Positions 53,250 through 61,188 of a stretch of 64,000 nucleotides of DNA are shown in pieces. How positions within the stretch are numbered: the first letter of the stretch is position 1; each line of letters opens with the position of its first letter. The translations under genes were made by a program, and so were the position numbers. The stretch is from assembly GCF_000444995.1 (NCBI RefSeq), contig NC_022050.1:1-64000 (forward strand), written 5' to 3'. The notes beneath the pieces were generated by a model. That model was not told where the DNA came from and did no database searches. It saw nothing but the letters and a program-made list of their open reading frames with translations. Source of the stretch: Paracoccus aminophilus JCM 7686. GTDB taxonomy: Bacteria > Pseudomonadota > Alphaproteobacteria > Rhodobacterales > Rhodobacteraceae.

Positions 53250-53618
53250 TTATTCAGAGTCAGTGGCTGCGTCATTGACGTGCATCAGACGCATCCGGGC
53301 CATCATCTGCGCAGGGAACGCCATTTCCTCGGCGCTGATTTCGCCATTCTGATCGGCGTCCAGCATCCGAAACGGGCGGTCTGCCATGCCGCGTGTCATT
53401 CGCGCGAAAAGGCCCGAGAATTCATCCTGCGACAGCGCGCCGTTGCCGTCGGCATCATGCTCAGCCAGCAGCGCGGCAAGACCTGTGTCCATCTCCGCTG
53501 TGGACACCTTGCCGTCGCCATCCGTGTCAAACGACTGATAGACCGGGTTGTCGGCCATGTTGCCCATGCCCATCTGGCCCATGGTCATCGCCCCATGACA
53601 GAAGGCGCAGAAAGTCAC
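53250..53618 (-). CDS. EF-hand protein, possibly 5'-truncated
   Basis: A 122-residue protein with EF-hand loops: DTDGDGKVSTAEM, DADGNGALSQDEF and DADQNGEISAEEM, all with correct Asp/Glu ligands. Relatives are usually exported, but no signal peptide is seen; the N-terminus (MTFCAFCHGAM) starts with GTG beside a repeat-containing gap, suggesting that the original 5' end was lost. Starts at 53588 or 53579 are alternatives. Calcium sensing in the periplasm would fit; unproven. Confidence 0.65.
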   Translation of the reverse strand: MTFCAFCHGAMTMGQMGMGNMADNPVYQSFDTDGDGKVSTAEMDTGLAALLAEHDADGNGALSQDEFSGLFARMTRGMADRPFRMLDADQNGEISAEEMAFPAQMMARMRLMHVNDAATDSE

Positions 53619-54103
53619 AGATCCGAGACCACCTAAAGGCCTTCATCTCCGATCCGAAGCATCGTCATAGGCACGTCGCTGCTTTGTGCAAGCCAACTTC
53701 ATGAATGCATCGATCGCACGCCCCTCATCCGGATGCTGTTCGATCACGATCTACCCCCGCTGCCCAATGCCGCCTCACTCCCGGATCAGACCCATGCCAT
53801 AGAGACCCGATAACGTGGCAGTCCAATCGTTCAGAAGGGCGGAGAGCAGACTGACGGCAGTGCAGCTTGGCGCCCGCGGCGAACTTGGGATAGTGGTCAC
53901 TCATGCACTCCGCAGCACAGGTTGCTCGCCTTTGCCTATCACGCGGTGAATGGTGGACGTTCGCCGCGCGTATCACGAATGACAACAGTGCGCTGGAAAG
54001 CTGTCATTTGAATGAAAATCATTGAAAATAGTTGCGCATGGGCTGCGTCTGATTGTCTGAGGTTGCTTGCCTCCCGCGGCGGGGTAGTAGTTAAGTCTTT
54101 CGC
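53619..54103. other. Noncoding gap with the third repeat copy
   Basis: About 485 bp. Repeat copy C lies at 53835-53880, followed by TAGTGGTCACTCATG. I see no gene; short frames over the repeat are spurious. The two operons on either side both run leftward. Confidence 0.6.
53835..53880. repeat. Dispersed repeat, copy C
   Basis: AAGGGCGGAGAGCAGACTGA, then CGGCAGTGCAGCTTGGCG and CCCGCGGC. Same order of blocks as copies A and B near 43.7 kb. Found next to the left end of the DUF6119/ietAS block. Confidence 0.65.
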
Positions 54104-55759
54104 TCATTCAATGACCTCCGCACCATCTCCAGCGCCCTTCGCGGATCGTTTAGCTTTCGCCTTCGCGCCAGACTTTGGCTTCTCGATCCATGCGAAAGCC
54201 CATTTGTAGCCGAGAGCATGCAATTCGCGCGCTGCCTGTCGGAACGACACCAAGCTGAAGAAGGGAAGTTTCGGCTTATCCGATGCAACAATGACGCTGT
54301 AGACGACGGTGAAATCACCACGGGTGAAGTCAGTCCCGGAATTTGGGATGATCTCCTCGTAACCGGTCTGTCCGGTTTCAGCCTGGACCGCGATCACTTC
54401 GTTTCGAACGCTGTCGCGTGACGGCGGGTCGGTGGCAAGGACACGCGCGGAGACGGTTCCTTGACTGAAAAGGTGACTGAGTCGAGAGGAGGACGTCTTG
54501 TCCTTAACATGGATCAGTTGACGCCCACGGCCTAGAAAGTCGCAGGCTTCAATCTTACTTGCAGCACCTGTCGGCTTGATAAGCCGACGATCTAGGCAGA
54601 CCATGTCCGCATCAAGGCCCGCGACGCGCTTGTTGTAGGTCTCTTCTGTCTCGTCAGCCTCAGCGGCAGGCATATCGACCTTGCTTGTCGTGTCGAAAAA
54701 CTCTTGCACAGCTTTAGCTAGGTCCTGGTCAATCTGATACCAGCGGCCTCCAGAGAAAACGTAGGTCAGGCCATCGAATTCTGTTTCGAACACTATGCAT
54801 TCCCGTAACTTCCACTTCCCACCACAGTCGTGACCATCATCATCGACTTCGTGGACAGTGTGATTGCGGAGGTCCTCGTCCGAGTAACCGGCTTTCTCGC
54901 GCTCCTTCAATGCGTCCAGGTAACCGGGCAAGTCGAGGTCGGCATAGAGCTGCCAGCTTCGAAAACCCTTGTAGCGGATGAGGCTTGACTTCTCAGGGTC
55001 GTAAATGACCGGAAATGCGAGGTGAATACCGTCTGTCTCGCCTTCGTCAACCGCCTTCGCCAAAGCTCCGACCAGCTTGGCGTCCAGCTTGTCGATCAAT
55101 TCTTGCTCACGGATGTGTCGAATCTGGTCGATCCAGCCGAAGTCGGCTTTGTAGCTGGTCTTCTGGTAGATTGCATACGTGTCCGCACAGGCCTGGGCGA
55201 GTTTCGCAATCTCAAGCTTTCGGTTGAGCGTTAGGCCGTCGGTCCCTGCCACATAGGAACCGAACGCGTCATCTTTGGGTGTCCCTGCCAACCCGCGGAC
55301 GAGGTCGCGCTCGATGTCGATGGCGAAGGCAGTCTGATCGGAGCCCCGGCTGGTCTGCGTGCGGCGGGACAAAGTATTCTCATCGGGTGTCCGAACGTCC
55401 GCGCTTTTCAATTGCTTCGGGTCAACAGCATTGAGGACGACGCGCAGCCCAAAATCCTGCTCGAACGCCGCAGGATCGAGCTTGACGTGACCCATGCCAA
55501 AAGACACGGCGAACCATCGCCCTGACGCTGGGACGAACACGAGCCCGAAGGCTGTATGGTTGAAGACTTTCTTCTTGTCGTCTTCCGACAGTTCGAGGAA
55601 GCGCGCCCATTTTGGCGCGCCGCCGCCAAGCGTTGCCAATGAAATGAGAGCGCCTTCCAGCTTGTCCCACGATGCGAGATCAACACCGTCGCGAACTGCG
55701 TCAGCGGGGGCGAGACCATCTCTCAAGAGGCGAATCGAAAGCTTCTGGATATTGCTCAT
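54104..55759 (-). CDS. TIGR04141/DUF6119 family protein
   Basis: A 551-residue protein of the sporadically distributed TIGR04141 (DUF6119) family. Visible family features: the start (QKLSIRLLRDGLAPADAVRD), GRWFAVSFGMGHVKLDP, ALAGTPKD-like linker and the Cys-containing block DDDGHDCGGKWKLRECIVF followed by YVFSGGRWYQIDQD. A basic C-terminal tail (KAKAKRSAKGAG). The function is unknown; its patchy distribution and neighbours suggest a mobile defence role. It overlaps the preceding gene's stop by 4 nt. Confidence 0.78.
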   Translation of the reverse strand: MSNIQKLSIRLLRDGLAPADAVRDGVDLASWDKLEGALISLATLGGGAPKWARFLELSEDDKKKVFNHTAFGLVFVPASGRWFAVSFGMGHVKLDPAAFEQDFGLRVVLNAVDPKQLKSADVRTPDENTLSRRTQTSRGSDQTAFAIDIERDLVRGLAGTPKDDAFGSYVAGTDGLTLNRKLEIAKLAQACADTYAIYQKTSYKADFGWIDQIRHIREQELIDKLDAKLVGALAKAVDEGETDGIHLAFPVIYDPEKSSLIRYKGFRSWQLYADLDLPGYLDALKEREKAGYSDEDLRNHTVHEVDDDGHDCGGKWKLRECIVFETEFDGLTYVFSGGRWYQIDQDLAKAVQEFFDTTSKVDMPAAEADETEETYNKRVAGLDADMVCLDRRLIKPTGAASKIEACDFLGRGRQLIHVKDKTSSSRLSHLFSQGTVSARVLATDPPSRDSVRNEVIAVQAETGQTGYEEIIPNSGTDFTRGDFTVVYSVIVASDKPKLPFFSLVSFRQAARELHALGYKWAFAWIEKPKSGAKAKAKRSAKGAGDGAEVIE

Positions 55760-57096
55760 TTAGCGGCCTCCATTTCGGTCACATGGGGAGGTGGGGTGTG
55801 CTTGATGGCGATCGTGACTGTCTTCCCGGTTTCCAGCACCTGCCGGACAATCTCGCTGAGTACAGCGGATTGCTCAATCGAAGTGCCTACCCACGATCCG
55901 GCCACGAGCCCGACAAACTCCGAATTGTTGATTCGACGACCGACGTTCTTGAAGGTCAGAACCTTGCCCCCGCGCGGCCCCGTGAACAGACCAGCGACAT
56001 CTGCCCGCTTCCATAAATCGAGAGGCAGATAGATACCCTTGAAGAGCCCTTTGTCGTCCGGGTTGAAGACAACGCGCGGACAGAATTTCAGGAAAAATGG
56101 GTTATCCGAAAAGCGGAACCCGTCAGGGTGCTTGCCACTTGGGACCTTCCTGATCTCCTCCAGAAGGGTCTCCATCCGCTCAACTTCGTCGCAGAACTGA
56201 TCCTTCGCTTGCCAACGAAATTCCACCTCGTCTTCGCGCTTCTCCATCGCCTTGTACTGGACCATTACGAAGCTACGGTAAGCTTCGTTGAAGTAGATCA
56301 GGTCGGCGCCCGTCTGTTGTTCGAGGGGTAGACGGTTAGCCATGATCACCGTCAAACGTTTTGACGAATCTTCATCGCTCGCGAACACCTTCGAGCCGTA
56401 GTGGGTGGTCTCACCCATAGCTTCAAAGCCCGGCACCGTAGAGAAGTCGGACAAAAGCATGGCATCTTCCCGAACCTGTGCCCCCGGCAGTCCATCCAGG
56501 AAGGATTGCTGTGAAGCGTCCCTTGGGGTCCACGCCAAGAGATCATCTCGCGATATACCAGCAATCTCAAGTGCGAGGCCGAGCGTTTCCTTCTGGTAGG
56601 CGAGGTTTTCGCGGGCACGGGGCTCGAGCCGCCGCAGCGCTTGGGCGCGACGCTCGGAATAGCGCGCAAGGCGCGGGCTGACGGTCTCATCGAGTTGCGT
56701 AATACGATCAACAAATGCGCCGAGGGATTTCGGTGGGAGAAGGCCGCCTGTTTCCAAGCGATGCTTAACGTGCCGGGCAACGCGTGTGCCGATACCAGCA
56801 AGGATCTCATCGAAGCTCACGGGCCGCTTCAGCGGTTGGAGCTCTTCGAGATTCAGTCGGTCAAGGCCTGTGCCCGCTGACTGTCCCTTTCGGCCGCCGG
56901 CGATATGGGTGATGAAGCCATCCTCGAAGGACGCGAAGACGCAAAGCGGCGCTCTTCGGCTGTGGTCGAAGCGGGAAACAGGTTCCGAAACAAAGGGTTT
57001 TGGCGAATAGAAGGAACCGCCGTGCTCGGCTTCGTCGAGAAGCAGCTTTCTCCTTTGCGTGGGTACCTGCAAAATGTAGCCACCAGCCGCCACCAT
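55756..57096 (-). CDS. Unrecognised 446-residue partner of the DUF6119 gene
   Basis: I do not recognise this family. The start (MVAAGGYILQVPTQRRKLLL) has no signal peptide. Middle: VARHVKHRLETGGLLPPKSL and a helix-rich stretch with many Arg (RRAQALRRLEPRARENLAYQ). The C-terminal part has alternating strands (DLIYFNEAYRSFVMVQYKAM). No metal or nucleotide motif is clear. Translation is probably coupled with DUF6119 (4-nt overlap), so the two proteins likely act together. The neighbouring ietS gene is on the same strand 265 bp upstream. Confidence 0.6.
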   Translation of the reverse strand: MVAAGGYILQVPTQRRKLLLDEAEHGGSFYSPKPFVSEPVSRFDHSRRAPLCVFASFEDGFITHIAGGRKGQSAGTGLDRLNLEELQPLKRPVSFDEILAGIGTRVARHVKHRLETGGLLPPKSLGAFVDRITQLDETVSPRLARYSERRAQALRRLEPRARENLAYQKETLGLALEIAGISRDDLLAWTPRDASQQSFLDGLPGAQVREDAMLLSDFSTVPGFEAMGETTHYGSKVFASDEDSSKRLTVIMANRLPLEQQTGADLIYFNEAYRSFVMVQYKAMEKREDEVEFRWQAKDQFCDEVERMETLLEEIRKVPSGKHPDGFRFSDNPFFLKFCPRVVFNPDDKGLFKGIYLPLDLWKRADVAGLFTGPRGGKVLTFKNVGRRINNSEFVGLVAGSWVGTSIEQSAVLSEIVRQVLETGKTVTIAIKHTPPPHVTEMEAAK

Positions 57097-57361
57097 TACT
57101 CTACGCCCTTCTTCGTGGAGGGGGTATCAGGGCGAAAAGTCCAACGCATCCGGGCGCGTGGCTGGCCTGAAAAATAACAGAATACTTCGGATGTAAGTTT
57201 GACCTTCATGGTGCGTCCGCAATGTATTTTGATCTTTATCTCTTCTCGATATGCGCTCGAATTATCCAATATCCTCCGACAAAATCAACCAGAGCATGTC
57301 CGTCACATGCTTCATTTCGCTAGCCTAAGGTAGTTGCCTTGGCTTCACTGGGGATCATAAG
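57097..57361. other. AT-rich gap with a 7-bp inverted repeat
   Basis: 265 bp between the ietS stop and the next gene. AGCATGT (57293-57299) and ACATGCT (57305-57311) flank 5 nt, 50 nt after ietS; the T run needed for a terminator is lacking. A promoter for the 446-codon gene should lie here but is not obvious. Confidence 0.4.
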
Positions 57362-59584
57362 TTATGTGCGCAGCGGCACGTCGAGTATTGGTCGCAGTGG
57401 TTCGAGTTGAGTAGCGTATTTTCGCACAACTTGATCGTATAGGTCAGAGATACCCTTTGCCTGTACACTCACAACAAGCGCATATGGCAAATTAGGGGCG
57501 CTGGAAAAGTTTCGTCCTTCGATTCTCGAGTTATAGTGAATATCGAAGACAGGGTTCAGCAGCGAGTTGCCCCGCATTCGTTTCGTCGCGTACAGGCAGT
57601 TTTCCCATTTCATCGCATCACGGCGCAGCTCGTCTTCACCGGCCCCGCTTGGGGAGGAGCCAAAGAAAGATTTCGAGTCGGGATGGACCTGGCCGTCCCG
57701 GCTGAAGCGCTCATCATGCGGGCGGAACGTAACTTCGAGTCCTGCTCGGGTATAGTTTCCTGGATGGTGAGGGTCAGTCTGAGATTTATAGACAACCGTT
57801 GCGGAGAGAGAAACCATGCCTGCGATTTCTCCTGCGGGAACTGGGATTGCAGCGCGGATATACTTTGCCGGGGATATCTCCCCTTGATAAACGATGCGGA
57901 CCTCATCATCGGCGCACAATACAATGTCATCGATTTCTTGCGCTGCTCGACCCCAGCCGACTTCGCGCATATCGTGATCTCGGCGCTCGGCGGTATGGAC
58001 GAGTAGCGCACGTATCGCGAGATGATTTAGGTTCTTGCCAAAATGTGCCCGAACTCCGCTTGCCATGCGTATAATACTTGGCGTGGCGAATGATGTCCCA
58101 CCTGTGCCGACAACTGCGGGATTCATCTCAGGACTTAACACGAGGAACGGTCGTTCTATTGAACCGCCAAACCCGACGAGGTCAGGTTTTATTAGGCCGG
58201 GACTGCGCCCTGGCCCCTTTGAACTGTAAGGGGCACGCTGCCAATCTTTATCGGGGGTGTTACACGCTCCCACGGCCAGGGCGTTCACGCAGTCTGCTGG
58301 AACTTGGACACGGTCTAGGCCGAGTATCGCGTCTCCGTCTCCATCATTTCCGACAGCAACTGCAGCCAATGTCGATGTGTTGGACAAGCGATCATCAAGG
58401 ACGGCTGTCCAAGCGTGCACGTCGTCATCCTCAATCGGAAGGCTCGGACCGATACTCAGGTTGATGAAATCGTAGGTCTGGCTAGACAGAACACCTTCTA
58501 TTCGCTCAAGCACTTCGTAAAGTTCATGAAGGTTCTGGGCCGGATTGTCGTCAAGGACCCGGTAGTGGTCGATCGGCGCAAAAGGACGAGGTGCTGGGCG
58601 CCGTGGATCCAGGGTGCCGAACAGGGCCGCTGAGCTAACCGCTACGCCGTGCTCGTGGAACTCGGCACTTGCTGGACGCATTCCGTGCAGCTCGTAAGGC
58701 GTAACCCACTGCGTGATCGGATGACCTGCGGGCACTCCACCGTCAAAGATTGCAACGCGCACGTCGTTCGAAATCGGAGCATCGACGGGTAAGACTGGGC
58801 GTGCCGCCGGCAGGCCGGGGGATCGGATCATCGGACGAAGGACGCGGAGCTCTGGCATCCTGCGCAGCGCACGCACAGTTGAAAAAGTCGCAACTTCTTC
58901 GGCTCGTTCAGCGGGGGCATCAAGCTCTAAGAAGCAAAGGCCCTTGGCGTAAAAGCGTCGTCCAAGCTCGATCGGAACGTCACGGGCGCGCAAGAACCGC
59001 TGGAAAGCAGACAATATGTCTGCCTCTCCCTCCATGCCGTCCGCGTGAAGCACAACTTCCATGGGAAGGACACCTTTACTCGGCATGCTACCCTTGATCT
59101 TGTCGCTCGGCGATGGTGCCGCAATGACTTCTATGGCTCCTAGGTCATCCGCACCCCGGCGGTTGGACGCCCAATGCGATAAGCCCTCGCTCCAATGTCG
59201 CAGTGCGGCTCGGGAGCCACGCGCGAACAATTCCGTTGTCATCGCATCGACGGGCTCGCGGTCACGGGAGCGCTTCTCGGGCTTCACTCTTCGAGGGCGG
59301 CTACCGACAACTTCGATCCCCACGTCGCGTAATAGGTCTGTCGGAAAGTAGGATTTGGCAATGTACTCGGGGTTGAGGGTTAGCGAGACGATTGCTTGAT
59401 CGTTTGGATAGGCATCTGCCGGCAGTCGATCAAGGTCGACGACCGCTTGATCAAGCATCGGCACCAAGCGGCGCCTCGCTTCTTCGAACGTGTAGGGCGC
59501 GGCCTTAGGTCCGCCTCCGCCCCTGACCGTTACATCCGAAGTCAGGCGCTCACCGCGACCCAGAAGAAAGTTCTGTTTCATCAT
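57362..59584 (-). CDS. ietS: Subtilisin-like (S8) serine protease IetS
   Basis: A 740-residue cytoplasmic S8 peptidase without signal peptide. Catalytic triad: Asp281 in VRVAIFDGGVPAGHP, His312 in EFHEHGVAVSSAALFG, Ser498 in GTGGTSFATPSI; the oxyanion Asn is in VAVGNDGDG (about 413). A long N-terminal region (1-270) is specific to this subgroup. Paired with an upstream AAA ATPase, it corresponds to the IetS/IetA pair known from Agrobacterium plasmids as a stability and incompatibility factor and reported in screens for phage defence. The start has a weak AG-rich site. Confidence 0.85.
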   Translation of the reverse strand: MMKQNFLLGRGERLTSDVTVRGGGGPKAAPYTFEEARRRLVPMLDQAVVDLDRLPADAYPNDQAIVSLTLNPEYIAKSYFPTDLLRDVGIEVVGSRPRRVKPEKRSRDREPVDAMTTELFARGSRAALRHWSEGLSHWASNRRGADDLGAIEVIAAPSPSDKIKGSMPSKGVLPMEVVLHADGMEGEADILSAFQRFLRARDVPIELGRRFYAKGLCFLELDAPAERAEEVATFSTVRALRRMPELRVLRPMIRSPGLPAARPVLPVDAPISNDVRVAIFDGGVPAGHPITQWVTPYELHGMRPASAEFHEHGVAVSSAALFGTLDPRRPAPRPFAPIDHYRVLDDNPAQNLHELYEVLERIEGVLSSQTYDFINLSIGPSLPIEDDDVHAWTAVLDDRLSNTSTLAAVAVGNDGDGDAILGLDRVQVPADCVNALAVGACNTPDKDWQRAPYSSKGPGRSPGLIKPDLVGFGGSIERPFLVLSPEMNPAVVGTGGTSFATPSIIRMASGVRAHFGKNLNHLAIRALLVHTAERRDHDMREVGWGRAAQEIDDIVLCADDEVRIVYQGEISPAKYIRAAIPVPAGEIAGMVSLSATVVYKSQTDPHHPGNYTRAGLEVTFRPHDERFSRDGQVHPDSKSFFGSSPSGAGEDELRRDAMKWENCLYATKRMRGNSLLNPVFDIHYNSRIEGRNFSSAPNLPYALVVSVQAKGISDLYDQVVRKYATQLEPLRPILDVPLRT

Positions 59585-59605
59585 TCCCTCACTCCGAATC
59601 GTTCC

Positions 59606-60712
59606 CTAAAAACCTTTTGAACGCAGACGGTCGCGGATCGTCTCGCGTGCCACACCTGTCAGTTCGTGCGCACGCCTCTGCGATGCAATACCGGACTCGG
59701 CAAGTTGCACCGCTAGTTCGATGCGCTCATTCTTAGGGCGATCATTGACCGACAAAAGGGTGGCCAAGTGATCGCTGATCGATGTTCCATTGAGTGCGGC
59801 CGAGCGCCTTGCACTATTCACTTTCCGCTCGATGTCACTGAAAGATTGCCCTGACAAGGCGAGCGATAGAACGTCCGACCATTCCCTAGCATTGGGCTCA
59901 ACAAGCTCTAGAAGGCTGTTCACGAAAGCACGCACCGCCTCGCGATCGGGCAGGCCAAACGCGACTTGTTCCTCGAAGCGTCGCCACACTGCGGGGTCAA
60001 GGAGTTCGGCATGGTTTGTTGCCGCCAAGAGCAGGCCCGACGACGGCCAGTCATCCAGTTGTTGCAGCAATACTGTTACGAGCCGTTTCAATTCACCGAT
60101 TTCAGCCGCATCATCCCGGCGCTTGGCAATGGCGTCTAGCTCGTCAACCAGAAGCACGCAGTCGATCGACTTTGCATAGTCGAGAACGTAACGCAAATTC
60201 GTCCCCGTCCGCCCCAGATAGCTGCTCATCACAGCTGACAGATCTAGAATAAGAAGCGGCCTATCCAGTTCGCGAGCAATCCATCGCGCCGCCATCGTTT
60301 TGCCAACCCCAGGCGGGCCAGTGAACAGGACTGTGCGTGTTGGCTCTAGTCCGGCATGAGTCAGCGCCTCTAGGCGCATGCGCTCCTCGACCAGGCGCCT
60401 TAACATGTCCTGTACGGCGTCAGCATAGATGGGCTCATGCGGGAGTACTGGGCGCTCCTCCTGCCGCAACAACTGGAACCGGCTATCCGTATCTACCGGC
60501 AGGGCGACTGTCGGAGAGCGGCGCAGGGTCGATGAGCGGGTCGGACGCTTGCGTAACAGCTCCACAAGCGCGCTCGCCAGGCTTGGATCTTCAGTCCGCT
60601 TAGCAATGCGATGGAGGAACGCGTGCACATCTTGCTGGCGATCAGACAAGGCAATCCGCGCCAGGTGGATGAAATCTTCTGAAATTTTTTCAGATTCTTC
60701 CATTTTGCTCAT
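59606..60712 (-). CDS. ietA: AAA ATPase IetA
   Basis: A 368-residue AAA+ ATPase. Walker A FTGPPGVGKTMAARWIA, Walker B CVLLVDELDAIAKRRDD, then the sensor-1 region LLAATNHAELLDPAVWRRF (arginine finger RRF). The C-terminal 30 residues form a helix-turn-helix-like end (SQRRAHELTGVARETIRDR). It probably controls the protease IetS, 21 nt downstream. I prefer the ATG at 60712, which has GAGG 5-6 nt upstream; ATGs at 60715 and 60730 are also in frame. A 35-nt palindrome is just upstream. Confidence 0.85.
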   Translation of the reverse strand: MSKMEESEKISEDFIHLARIALSDRQQDVHAFLHRIAKRTEDPSLASALVELLRKRPTRSSTLRRSPTVALPVDTDSRFQLLRQEERPVLPHEPIYADAVQDMLRRLVEERMRLEALTHAGLEPTRTVLFTGPPGVGKTMAARWIARELDRPLLILDLSAVMSSYLGRTGTNLRYVLDYAKSIDCVLLVDELDAIAKRRDDAAEIGELKRLVTVLLQQLDDWPSSGLLLAATNHAELLDPAVWRRFEEQVAFGLPDREAVRAFVNSLLELVEPNAREWSDVLSLALSGQSFSDIERKVNSARRSAALNGTSISDHLATLLSVNDRPKNERIELAVQLAESGIASQRRAHELTGVARETIRDRLRSKGF

Positions 60713-60752
60713 CATTGCCTCGCACTTCATAGATATATTTGAACTGTATAGT

Positions 60753-60787
60753 GGAAGATTTTTTTGATTACCATCAAGAAATCTTCC
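60753..60787. promoter_or_regulatory. Palindrome upstream of ietA
   Basis: GGAAGATTT (60753-60761) and AAATCTTCC (60779-60787) are perfect arms; inside them TTGAT (60764-60768) and ATCAA (60773-60777) also pair. The whole forms a 35-nt near-palindrome 23-40 nt before the start codons, where an operator would sit. IetA's own C-terminal helix-turn-helix is one candidate binder. Confidence 0.6.
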
Positions 60788-61188
60788 GCCTGCATGCCTG
60801 GTGTTGCCGAAGCCTTCGCCTAATGGCTTAGGTGATGAGCTGAGTGAGCCGCGCTCACTCCATCAGGCGCTGCGCCGGAATGCCAACGAGAGGTGGGGTA
60901 GAGGCAAACTGCGAGCCACAGGCCTCGCGGCATACCGTGCCGCGTTTAAGCCCCTTCCGCGGGTGGCGCACCGCAGGGCAGAGCGACCGCCCTCCTGGGT
61001 GTGTGCAGGTGCCATGCGACGGTAGAGTGGTCTCGCAGGCTGCCGGTTGCGTGCTGCGGAGCACGACTAACGGCAGCTATGAGGAACGCTGCAAAGCAGC
61101 ATCTTGTCTGTGCGACCGTCCGCAAAGGGCCGAAACTGCTGACGCCTCGGCCCCGGTCAAAGAAGGCATGCACTGAACCCGCTCGGGT
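60788..61188. other. Noncoding gap between ietA and virD4
   Basis: About 400 bp without a convincing gene. Two dyads are close together: CCTAA-TGGC-TTAGG (60819-60832) and GAGTGAGC-CGC-GCTCACTC (60842-60860). The rest is GC-rich with short overlapping frames only. The virD4 gene ends at 61189. Confidence 0.5.
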
